A stretch of DNA of 64,000 nt from Nostoc paludosum FACHB-159 (lineage in GTDB: Bacteria; Cyanobacteriota; Cyanobacteriia; Cyanobacteriales; Nostocaceae): NCBI RefSeq assembly GCF_014698835.1, contig NZ_JACJTU010000042.1, positions 1 to 64,000 on the forward strand, written 5' to 3'. Position 1 is the stretch's first letter. Each line of letters opens with the position of its first letter. The translations under genes and the position numbers were made by a program. The notes under the pieces were generated by a model. The model did not search any database and was not told the origin of the DNA. It saw only the letters and a list, made by a program, of their open reading frames with translations. Shown one piece after another: positions 34,493 to 42,285 of the stretch.

Positions 34493-35026
34493 TCAATCAT
34501 CATTTTCATCATCTGAACTTGTTAAATCTTGAGTACTGCCCTGCTTATCCTGACCGATCGGAAACATAAATGAGCGATTGAGCCGCTTCACACCACTCAG
34601 GGTGACTAGGGTCAGTAACCCTCCTAATAATCCCATTTGCCACAGACCGCAGCCGATGGCAGCCCCCAATCCCGCCGCTGTCCAGACACACGCAGCTGTA
34701 GTTAACCCGCGTACTTTTGGTGTCGCAGATTTTCTGGGAGACTCTTGTAAGATTAATCCAGCTCCCAAAAATCCTACTCCTGTAGCTACACCCTGTATTG
34801 TCCTACTCAGTGCATTGATAGCAGCATAGGGACTATCACCCTCAGCTTGCAAAGGAATCATCACGAATAGTGCCGCACCCATACTCACTAGCATAAAAGT
34901 TCTCATCCCTGCTGGCCTACCTCCTTGCTGACGGTTAAATCCAATCATGCAACCTACCAGCAGCGCCAAAGACAGTCTCAACGCTATATGCGGCCAATCG
35001 TTGGCAGTAATAAACATCGGCCCCAT
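34493..35026 (-). CDS. MgtC/SapB family membrane protein
   Basis: 177 residues. It has the MgtC signature RLSLALLVGCMIGFNRQQGGRPAGMRTFMLVSMGAAL (split over about 17-53), with hydrophobic segments at about 18-30, 43-56, 75-96 and 108-138. The motif ERE/NRQ-GGRPAGMRT is the family core. The C-terminal about 35 residues are soluble and acidic (DLTSSDDENDD). MgtC proteins are linked to magnesium limitation and modulate F-type ATPase or other partners; the role in cyanobacteria is not established. No neighbouring transporter. Confidence 0.85.
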   Translation of the reverse strand: MGPMFITANDWPHIALRLSLALLVGCMIGFNRQQGGRPAGMRTFMLVSMGAALFVMIPLQAEGDSPYAAINALSRTIQGVATGVGFLGAGLILQESPRKSATPKVRGLTTAACVWTAAGLGAAIGCGLWQMGLLGGLLTLVTLSGVKRLNRSFMFPIGQDKQGSTQDLTSSDDENDD

Positions 35027-35524
35027 TATCTTATTTCTCCTAGAGACACAACGGAATTGGACGCCTATTGCTAGTTGACTGGATAACTACCCACGTCTAG
35101 AGATAAAAACTTAACTACAATAAATCAATAGGTTTGGCGTACATTAAGAACAATTTAACAAAAGGTTATCAATAAGCAAAATAATATACCGAAAGCTGTA
35201 ATTCCTCGATTCCTCCGAGAGGTAGAGGCAGGGGGGCAGGGGAGCAGGGGGGCAGGGGGGCAGGGGAGCAGGGGAGAAGTTAGAGTAAGTCTTTTCCCAT
35301 GCCCAATGCCCAATACTTCTCTACGAGAGGCTGCGCCAACGGCTGCGCTCAGTACAAGTGCCCAATGCCCAATGCCCAATGCCCAATGCCCAATGCCCCA
35401 TACCCAATGCCCTGTGTTTCTTAAAAAACTTCTTGCTTAGTAAAGTTGAATATGTGATACTCTAAAGCTGTAAGTAAAGTACGGTATTTTTATCAAATTA
35501 CCGTAGTTTAAAAGGATAGAATTC
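35027..35524. repeat. Repeat-rich region upstream of ssuD
   Basis: 498 bp. It contains a GGGGGCAGG/GGGAGCA array (35225-35277), a palindromic block GAGAGGCTGCGCCAACGGC (35326-35344), and a CCCAATG 7-mer array with five perfect units (35361-35395) plus variants to 35413. The AT-rich 35425-35515 must hold the ssuD promoter. No gene. Confidence 0.65.
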
Positions 35525-36682
35525 ATGCAGCTACTATGGTTCATCCCAACCCACGGAGACGGACGCTATCTTGCAACTGCTACAGGCGGAAGGGCAGTGA
35601 GCTTTGCCTATCTGCGGCAGATTGCCCAAGCGGTGGATGACCTTGGTTACACGGGGGCTTTGTTGCCAACGGGTCGCTCTTGCGAAGATGCTTGGATTGT
35701 AGCGTCAACGTTGGTATCACTAACACGGCAGATGCGTTTTTTGGTGGCAATTCGCCCTGGCTTAGTGTCACCTGGAGTAGCGGCGCGAATGGCGGCGACA
35801 TTCGATCGCCTTTCTGGTGGACGCTTGCTGATTAATGTAGTTACAGGCGGCGATCCCGTAGAGTTAGCGGGAGATGGCTTGCATTTGGATCACGATCGCC
35901 GTTATGAATTAACAGATGAATTTTTGACAGTATGGCGAGCGATCGCTAGCGGCGAACAAGCCAATCTTGAGGGGGAGTATCTCAAAATTCAAGATGGCAA
36001 ACTGTTGTTTCCACCAGTCCAAAAGCCATATCCACCCTTGTGGTTTGGTGGTTCTTCTCCCATTGCCCAGAAAATTGCTGCCAAACATGTGGATGTTTAT
36101 TTAACTTGGGGCGAACCACCAGCGCAAGTAGCCGAGAAGATTGCATCAGTTAAGAGACTTGCCCAAGCAGAAGGCCGGACATTGCGGTTTGGTATTCGCC
36201 TACATGTAATTGTGCGGGAAACCGAGAGTGAAGCTTGGGATGCGGCGAATCAATTGATTAAATATGTAGATGACGAAGCGATCGCTAAAGCCCAAAAAGC
36301 TTATGCACGGATGGATTCAGAAGGGCAACGGCGGATGACTCAACTACACCACGGTAGTCGAGAAGCATTAGAAATTAGCCCGAATCTGTGGGCAGGAGTT
36401 GGCTTAGTACGGGGTGGTGCCGGAACAGCCTTAGTCGGCGATCCGCAAACTGTAGCCGCTAGGATATTGGAATACGCTGATTTGGGTATTGAATCCTTTA
36501 TTCTTTCTGGCTATCCCCACCTAGAAGAAGCTTATCGAGTTGCAGAACTTTTATTTCCCCATTTGCCTTTAACGAATCTACCCGCAGTAGAAAAGCAACA
36601 TGTCTTGAGTCCATTTGGCGAGATCGTCGCAAATGAAGATTTTCCTGGGCACCATAAACAGAAAGCTACATCCATATCCTAG
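35525..36682 (+). CDS. ssuD: FMNH2-dependent alkanesulfonate monooxygenase
   Basis: 385 residues. A bacterial luciferase-like TIM barrel: MQLLWFIPTHGDGRYL at the start, VDDLGYTGALLPTGRSCEDAW (split, about 37-57), RFLVAIRPGLVSPGVAARMAA and GGRLLINVVTGGDPVE are near-identical to SsuD. It cleaves C1-C14 alkanesulfonates to aldehyde plus sulfite, using FMNH2 and O2, for sulfur supply. The flavin reductase gene ssuE follows by 104 bp. No ssuABC transporter lies in the window. An AT-rich promoter area precedes it. Confidence 0.93.
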   Translation: MQLLWFIPTHGDGRYLATATGGRAVSFAYLRQIAQAVDDLGYTGALLPTGRSCEDAWIVASTLVSLTRQMRFLVAIRPGLVSPGVAARMAATFDRLSGGRLLINVVTGGDPVELAGDGLHLDHDRRYELTDEFLTVWRAIASGEQANLEGEYLKIQDGKLLFPPVQKPYPPLWFGGSSPIAQKIAAKHVDVYLTWGEPPAQVAEKIASVKRLAQAEGRTLRFGIRLHVIVRETESEAWDAANQLIKYVDDEAIAKAQKAYARMDSEGQRRMTQLHHGSREALEISPNLWAGVGLVRGGAGTALVGDPQTVAARILEYADLGIESFILSGYPHLEEAYRVAELLFPHLPLTNLPAVEKQHVLSPFGEIVANEDFPGHHKQKATSIS

Positions 36683-36785
36683 TAAAGTTTAGGGTATTGG
36701 GCGTTGGGCATTGGAATGCTCTCTAGTCTTTAGCCCCCACTCCCCATTCACTATTCCCCATTAATAAATCAGGAGTTTAATTTAG

Positions 36786-37352
36786 ATGACAAAGATTTTG
36801 GCGATCGCAGGTAGTCCGACTCATCCTTCTAGAACTTACGGTGTTGTTGAATACGCTGCTAAGCTTTTACAACAACAAGGTTTGCATGTAGACATTATTT
36901 CAGCTAGGGATTTGCCTGCTGAAGATTTAGTTTTTGGACGATATGACAGCCCTGCTTTAGAAGAACCCAAAGCTTTACTTGCAAATGCAAATGGTGTGAT
37001 TATTGCCACGCCAATTTACAAAGCTGCTTATACAGGAGTACTCAAAACATTCCTAGATTTGCTGCCGCAAAAATCATTAACAGGTAAACCTGTATTACCA
37101 ATTGCCCTTGGTGGGACGATCGCTCATTTATTAGCAATAGAATATGCTCTCAAACCCGTGTTATCTGAATTAGGAGCGCGGCATATTTTAGCTACTGTTT
37201 ATGCAGTAGACAAACAAGTTCAACGACAACCTGATAATAGCGTCGTGTTAGAAGAAGAAATTGACCAAAGACTCAAAGACGTTCTCAAAGAATTTGTGAA
37301 AGCTGTAGAATACGATGCCGCAGCCCCTCAAGAATTGGTTCATGCCAATTAA
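36786..37352 (+). CDS. ssuE: NADPH-dependent FMN reductase
   Basis: 188 residues. Flavodoxin-like fold: ILAIAGSPTHPSRTYGVVEY (about 4-23), ATPIYKAAYTGVLKTFLDLLP (split, about 76-96; flavin-binding), LTGKPVLPIALGG and LAIEYALKPVLSELGA are family motifs of SsuE/MsuE. It supplies FMNH2 to the monooxygenase encoded just upstream. The 104-bp gap holds repeat-like DNA (GGGCGTTGGGCATTGG), so co-transcription is likely but not certain. Confidence 0.9.
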   Translation: MTKILAIAGSPTHPSRTYGVVEYAAKLLQQQGLHVDIISARDLPAEDLVFGRYDSPALEEPKALLANANGVIIATPIYKAAYTGVLKTFLDLLPQKSLTGKPVLPIALGGTIAHLLAIEYALKPVLSELGARHILATVYAVDKQVQRQPDNSVVLEEEIDQRLKDVLKEFVKAVEYDAAAPQELVHAN

Positions 37353-37379
37353 ATAATCAAGTTTATACCTCCGTTTTTC

Positions 37380-37412
37380 GTAGCAGTGGGTTAATTCATA
37401 CCCATCTGCTAC
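37380..37412 (+). terminator. Hairpin after ssuE
   Basis: GTAGCAG-TGGGT, loop, ACCCA-T-CTGCTAC with a one-base bulge, 28 bp after the ssuE stop. The T tract is weak (CTTTCT). Confidence 0.6.
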
Positions 37413-37893
37413 CTTTCTGAAAAAGTTAAGAATAGAAACATACTTTATTATCAATAATTATAATTTTTTAGTGATATTTAAATAAATAAACTACAGTTAT
37501 ACCTGTTTTTTTCTTGAATTAATAACCCTGTAATTTCTAATTTTTGGCGTTGCTGAATCAGAATATAAAATGCCAAAATTACCTTTGTTTTTCTTTGTAC
37601 CTTTGCGTCTTTGCGCCTTTGCGTGAGACTAATTCATATTTCTACCCAGCAACGCCTAATTTTTATTAGATCAAATATCGATCGCGTGAATGCTTCTGGT
37701 TTAGAAGAAGCCAAAGTAGTTGTAGCTTCCATCGCACTAGCTGAAGCTTATTCATCCCCCTGGCTTCGCTTTGTTTCTTTTGCCCTTACCGTAGGTGCGC
37801 CTTCGTTAGAGACTCACATCATATTAATGGCAATACGCTTTTTTGGTCAGCTTAGCCAGTAAATTAGATGTAGGGCGTAAAAAAATAAACTCA
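37413..37893. other. Stretch between ssuE and glcE
   Basis: About 480 bp. It contains TACCTTTGCGTCTTTGCGCC (37596-37615), an inverted relative of the repeat at 16478. An open frame continues to 37862 but begins inside the repeat and has no ribosome binding site. The portion after 37680 (about 60 codons with a coding-like look) may be a remnant of a lost gene. The glcE promoter is not obvious. Confidence 0.4.
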
Positions 37894-39219
37894 ATGAAAG
37901 CGATGTCTAACGACAAGCCGCAAGGCGTCTGCGCTTCTGAACTTGCATCCATCGTCGGTGAAGAAAATGCTGTTTGCCTTTGGGAAAATGTCGAACTAAA
38001 TCAGCAAAAACGTATTCAACAGGCTATAGCTTCTGGAAACCTTCCCAGTTGTATTGTCTATCCAAGTACCCAAGAACAGCTAGCCGCAGTCCTCGCTATA
38101 GCTTACACAAATAACTGGCGCGTTCTTCCCTGTGGTAGTGGTAGTAAACTTTCTTGGGGTGGTTTAGCCAAAGGCATTGATGTTGTAGTCAGTACAGAAC
38201 GCATCAACCAATTGATTGAACACGCTGTGGGTGATTTAACTGTCACTGTAGAAGCTGGGATGAAATTTTCCGATTTGCAAGCACTTTTGGCAAACTCACG
38301 GCAATTTCTCGCCCTCGATCCCACAGCCCCAGAGTCAGCAACTATTGGCGGTATCGTCGCCACAGGTGATACAGGTTCTCTCCGACAACGTTATGGTAGC
38401 GTGCGCGACCAATTACTAGGTATTACTTTTGTGCGTGCTGATGGACAAATCGCCAAAGCCGGGGGAAGAGTAGTCAAAAATGTTGCCGGATATGATTTGA
38501 TGAAGTTGTTTACTGGGTCTTACGGCACACTAGGAGTTATTAGTCAAGTAACTTTTCGACTGTATCCATTACAAGAGGCATCGGCAACGGTGGTGTTAAC
38601 TGGTAAAGCTGAGGCTGTATCTCAAGCAGCTGATACTCTGCGAGGTTCAGCGTTAACACCAGTCCAGGCTGATTTGCTATCAACTAAATTGGTATCCAGC
38701 TTAGGTTTAGGTCAAGGACTGGGATTAATTGCTCGGTTTCAAAGTATTAGTGAGAGTGTTAAGGAACAGTCAAACCGAGTTTTAGAAGTAGGGCAAAAGT
38801 TAGGGTTAGATGGAGCAATTTATGTAGATGGCGATGAAGCTAATCTATGGGCAAGATTGCAAGAACGAATACATTCTCGCGTTCAAGAATCTGTAATTAC
38901 CTGCAAAATAGGAGTGTTACCTACTGCTGCGGTGAAAATTTTGTCTCAGGTAGAGTTGGGTTTAATTCATATTAGTAGTGGTTTGGGTTTGTTAGAATTA
39001 GAGGATAAAAATCAGGTTTTGCAAATGCGCGATGGGCTACGCCTACGCACTCAAGCTGATAGTGGTTTTTTAACAATTCTGGAAGCACCAGCAGCGGTTA
39101 AAGAACAAGTAGATGTTTGGGGTTATACGGGGAATGGTTTGGCATTGATGCGCCAGATTAAGCAGCAGTTTGATAGTAAGAATATTTTAAGTCCTGGTCG
39201 GTTTGTGGGTGGGATCTAG
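37894..39219 (+). CDS. glcE: Glycolate dehydrogenase FAD-binding subunit GlcE
   Basis: 441 residues from the ATG at 37894 (ATG at 37903 also possible; the TTG at 37843 is unlikely). It has the FAD-binding type 4 fold: YPSTQEQLAAVLAIAY, LPCGSGSKLSWGGLAKGIDV, ALDPTAPESATIGGIVATGDTGSLRQRYGSVRD (split, about 146-178) and GRVVKNVAGYDLMKLFTGSYGTLGVI (split). It works with GlcD and GlcF to oxidise photorespiratory glycolate to glyoxylate. glcF follows after 61 bp; glcD is not in the window. A palindromic GGGCTACGCCTACGC segment lies inside the 3' part (about 39030). Confidence 0.87.
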   Translation: MKAMSNDKPQGVCASELASIVGEENAVCLWENVELNQQKRIQQAIASGNLPSCIVYPSTQEQLAAVLAIAYTNNWRVLPCGSGSKLSWGGLAKGIDVVVSTERINQLIEHAVGDLTVTVEAGMKFSDLQALLANSRQFLALDPTAPESATIGGIVATGDTGSLRQRYGSVRDQLLGITFVRADGQIAKAGGRVVKNVAGYDLMKLFTGSYGTLGVISQVTFRLYPLQEASATVVLTGKAEAVSQAADTLRGSALTPVQADLLSTKLVSSLGLGQGLGLIARFQSISESVKEQSNRVLEVGQKLGLDGAIYVDGDEANLWARLQERIHSRVQESVITCKIGVLPTAAVKILSQVELGLIHISSGLGLLELEDKNQVLQMRDGLRLRTQADSGFLTILEAPAAVKEQVDVWGYTGNGLALMRQIKQQFDSKNILSPGRFVGGI

Positions 39220-39280
39220 GTTGAAGAAAACGAACCACAGAGACGCTGAGGACGCTGAGATAGAGAGGGGAAAGAGAAAA

Positions 39281-40636
39281 ATGCAAGTTTCAGAAAATTC
39301 TGTTAATAATACGGCTAGTTTGAAGAATTTGAAAGGGTTTGATGAGAGTCATCCACCCGATCCGAAGTTGATTGATAGTTGTGTCCATTGTGGATTTTGC
39401 CTCTCGACTTGTCCGAGTTATCGGGTGTTGGGTAAGGAGATGGATTCCCCTAGAGGACGCATCTATTTAATGGATGCAATTAATGAGGGTGAGATTGCTC
39501 TCAATACGGCAACAGTAGAACATTTTGATTCTTGTTTGGGATGTCTTGCTTGTGTGAGTACTTGTCCTTCTGGCGTGCAGTATGACAAGCTAATTTCTGC
39601 AACTCGTCACCAAGTTGAACGCAATTATCCCCGCAGTTTACCAGATAAATTATTTCGGCAGTTAATATTTTCTCTGTTTCCTTATCCCAATCTTTTACGA
39701 ATTTTATTAGTTCCGTTGTTGGTTTATCAAAAGTTGGGTTTGAGTAAGTTAGTTCAGACTACTGGTTTACTCAATAAAATATCTCCTCGTTTGGCAGCAA
39801 TGGAATCTATTCTGCCAACAATTACTCTCAAATCTTTTCAAGATAATTTGCCTAGTGTGATTCCTGCTAAAGGTGAAAAGCGCTACCGTGTTGGGGTAAT
39901 TTTGGGATGTGTGCAACGGTTGTTTTTTTCTCCAGTCAATGAAGCGACGGTGCGGGTTTTAACGGCGAATGGTTGTGAAGTTGTGATTCCCAAATCTCAA
40001 GGTTGTTGTGCAGCGCTTCCCGAACACCAAGGACAAGCAGAACAAGCGAAGGCTTTAGCAAGGCAGATGATTGATAGTTTTGCCAAGACTGATGTAGATT
40101 TTGTAATTATCAATGCTGCTGGTTGCGGCCATACTTTAAAAGAATACGGTCATATATTAAAAGATGACCCAGAATATCGCGAAAAAGCAAAGGATTTTGC
40201 AGCTAAGGTGAAAGATGCTCAAGAGTTTTTGGCAACTGTTGGATTAACAACCAAACTATCACCATTAACTGATAAAACTTTGAATTTAGTTTATCAAGAT
40301 GCTTGTCATTTATTGCACGGTCAAAAGATTAGCGTCCAACCGCGTCAGTTATTGCGGCAAATTCCAGGGGTTAAGTTAAAAGAACCTCTAGATGCGGCTT
40401 TGTGCTGTGGCAGCGCTGGAGTTTATAATATGTTGCAACCAGAGGTTTCTGAAGAATTGGGTCAGCAAAAAGTACAGAATTTGTTGAATACTGGTGCTGA
40501 GTTAATTGCTTCTGCTAATCCAGGGTGTACTTTGCAAATTACTAAGCATTTGCAGTTGCAAAGTAAGCAGATTTCAGTTATTCACCCGATGGAGTTGTTA
40601 GATTATTCGATTCGGGGTGTGAAGTTGGAAGTTTGA
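39281..40636 (+). CDS. glcF: Glycolate dehydrogenase iron-sulfur subunit GlcF
   Basis: 451 residues. The ATG at 39281 is chosen because GAGGGGAAAGAGAAAA lies right before it; the longer frame from 39203 runs through a dispersed repeat (ACAGAGACGCTGAGGACGCT) and is probably not translated. Two 4Fe-4S motifs, CVHCGFCLSTCP (about 35) and CLGCLACVSTCP (about 87), and two CCG-type motifs (QGCCAALPEHQG, ALCCGSAGVYN) fit heterodisulfide-reductase-like GlcF. It carries electrons from GlcD/GlcE towards the quinone pool. The last 95 bp have a diverged copy at 41290-41384. Confidence 0.88.
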   Translation: MQVSENSVNNTASLKNLKGFDESHPPDPKLIDSCVHCGFCLSTCPSYRVLGKEMDSPRGRIYLMDAINEGEIALNTATVEHFDSCLGCLACVSTCPSGVQYDKLISATRHQVERNYPRSLPDKLFRQLIFSLFPYPNLLRILLVPLLVYQKLGLSKLVQTTGLLNKISPRLAAMESILPTITLKSFQDNLPSVIPAKGEKRYRVGVILGCVQRLFFSPVNEATVRVLTANGCEVVIPKSQGCCAALPEHQGQAEQAKALARQMIDSFAKTDVDFVIINAAGCGHTLKEYGHILKDDPEYREKAKDFAAKVKDAQEFLATVGLTTKLSPLTDKTLNLVYQDACHLLHGQKISVQPRQLLRQIPGVKLKEPLDAALCCGSAGVYNMLQPEVSEELGQQKVQNLLNTGAELIASANPGCTLQITKHLQLQSKQISVIHPMELLDYSIRGVKLEV

Positions 40637-40692
40637 AAAATAAATATAGATTTACCGTCGGGTAGTTAAAGTTTCGGGATGAAAAATTATAG

Positions 40693-40763
40693 CAAAGACG
40701 CGATAAATCACTGTCTCTACAAGAATAAATCTTTCGTAAAGACTGCGATAAATCGCGTCTCTT
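40693..40763. repeat. Two GACGCGATAAATC palindromes
   Basis: AAAGACGCGATAAATCACTG (40694-40713) and AAAGACTGCGATAAATCGCG (40738-40757) are tandem degenerate members of the dispersed palindrome family, located 3' of glcF. Confidence 0.6.
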
Positions 40764-40774
40764 GTCAATTTTAT

Positions 40775-40999
40775 CTATGAATTAGATGATTTATCCTGCT
40801 TCACTTTTTTGATTAATTCTATGTAGATATTAACCTCATTTACTTCTAAATCATGTTCAACTCTAGTTACTCTCCATTTCTCTTTTTTTAGGTAAACTTC
40901 CTCTCCTATTCTGGGAACAAATTGTAAATCATAGAACTTTTTGACAAAATCTTTTTGATTTTCTTCCCATAAGACTACTTTGGCTACTTCTTTGCTCAT
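40775..40999 (-). CDS. Small conserved-looking protein, unknown
   Basis: 74 residues. I do not recognise a family. AAGGA lies just before the ATG at 40999, a good ribosome binding site, which argues for a real gene. The sequence MSKEVAKVVLWEENQKDFVK is followed by PRIGEEVYLKKEKWRVTRVE and a strongly charged beta-like pattern (EVNEVNIYIELIKK). It could be a small beta-barrel-type protein. It lies between the glcF end and its fragment. No signal peptide. Confidence 0.6.
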   Translation of the reverse strand: MSKEVAKVVLWEENQKDFVKKFYDLQFVPRIGEEVYLKKEKWRVTRVEHDLEVNEVNIYIELIKKVKQDKSSNS

Positions 41000-41289
41000 A
41001 GTTATCCTTTTTTGTTACTGAATAAAGCTCAGCACTTTGATGACATTCATTAGGTAATTTTATCTTACTAATTCAACTCAATAACGTAGTTAAAACCACA
41101 TTATTTATTAACACTTATTTACCCAGTATTTTATTTACTCTAAATTCACAATAAAGATACCTAAGTTTCTATAAACGTTGCTGAATTGCGGTATGAATCC
41201 AAATGTAGAGACATTGTAATTGCAACGTCTCTACAAATATTTTGATATCATGCACAATCGTTTTCATACAAAAAATCAGCAACGTCTTT
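41000..41289. repeat. AT-rich spacer with a palindrome
   Basis: 290 bp of AT-rich DNA. GTAGAGAC, 14-bp loop, GTCTCTAC at 41205-41234 is a member of the dispersed GTAGAGACG family. No gene. Confidence 0.55.
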
Positions 41290-41384
41290 TTACTAAGTAT
41301 TTACAGCTGCAAGAGAAGAATATTTCAGTTATTCATCCAATGGAGTTGTTGGATTATTCGATTGGGGGTGTGAAGTTGGAAGTT
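41290..41384 (+). pseudogene. Diverged fragment of the glcF 3' end
   Basis: 95 bp aligned without gaps to 40539-40633 (glcF codons 420-450). Of 31 codons, 27 encode the same residue; 5 of the 9 differing codons are synonymous. The copy lacks the stop codon at the same place and reads on for 16 codons. The rest of glcF is absent. Confidence 0.8.
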
Positions 41385-41656
41385 CAAAAAACAAAAATTT
41401 CAGTTACAGCTAACATAATATTAGCAGGTCAATAAAATATTAAGTCTTTGTTAAATGTCTCCTTAACTGTCTTAACTGTCCTTGAACTCTCATTAAAAAT
41501 CTGAAATATTAACGAAGACATTAATTTTTAGCTCCTGAAATAGCCTGAAAACATACTTTTCAGGTGATAACTGAACAACAAATTACTTGTTGTCAATACT
41601 GAAATCTTGCAGCAGAATTCAGGAGCCACAACCCCTAAATAAAAAAGAGGTAATTT

Positions 41657-42149
41657 ATGAGCGATATCAAACAAGTAGTGCCTGCTTCAGAATTCATGAA
41701 AAAGAACTTAGGAATTTCCTCAGCTCCCCTTGAAGCATACTTGAACTATGGATATGCTCTGCTTGCTATTGCTGGAGCCGATGGAGAGGTTTCAGAAGCT
41801 GAATTTAACTGGTTACTAAATCATCAGCGTGTAGTTGGCGCTCCTGAAGAAGCAATAGAGAAATACAAAACATTATGAATACAAAAATGCTAATTTAGAA
41901 GATCTGCTAAGCAAAATTACGGTTGATGTTTCTAATTGGTCGAAATCAAGGACATTGCTATATCATGCAATTCAAATGGCTCGCGCCGATGATAATTACT
42001 CAGTTGAAGAGCAAAAAGCTGTTAAGAAAGCAGCTAAATTGTTAAAGGTTGAAGATGATATTGCCCTTGCTCTCAGCAGGTTGGTAGAGGTAGAAGAAGG
42101 GATAACTGCATTACGCAAAGCGCTACTAAAGACTGAGATTTTAGCTTAA
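41657..42149 (+). pseudogene. TerB-like protein gene with single-base frameshift
   Basis: An ATG at 41657, preceded by an AAAAAGAGG box, opens 73 codons that stop at 41876. A second frame, open from 41859, continues to 42149 as KHYEYKNANLEDLLSK and later HAIQMARADDNYSVEEQKAV. Removing one A of the AAAA run (41867-41870) joins the frames into about 163 residues. Two helical repeats are visible: AIAGADGEVSEAEFNWLL and ARADDNYSVEEQKAVKKAAK, the acidic TerB/DUF533-type pattern (metal or membrane stress). It may be a pseudogene, a sequencing error or a slippery site. Confidence 0.75.
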
Positions 42150-42285
42150 TCGAGCAGAACGCGCACATCCCCAGATTGAGTAATCAGGATGAGCGCAGTA
42201 TCATCAGGCGTAGGCTTGTTTTGAGGTATTCACTTGTGAATTTACAAGCCCTAACTATAGGGTCAGCTGAGTTAGGGTACTTCAC

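Noticed and set aside
35361..35395. CCCAATG array taken as CRISPR
   Set aside because: 7-bp period, no spacers and no cas genes; it is a simple tandem repeat. No CRISPR array was found in the window.
37611..37862. 83-codon frame before glcE
   Set aside because: Starts inside a dispersed TTTGCGTCTTTGCG repeat and lacks a ribosome binding site. The later half looks partly coding but no family is recognised.
37843..37893. TTG start of glcE
   Set aside because: No ribosome binding site before the TTG; the ATG at 37894 or 37903 is more likely.
39203..39280. Extended N-terminus of GlcF
   Set aside because: Runs through a repeat (NHRDAEDAE-type translation); the ATG at 39281 has a purine-rich ribosome binding site.
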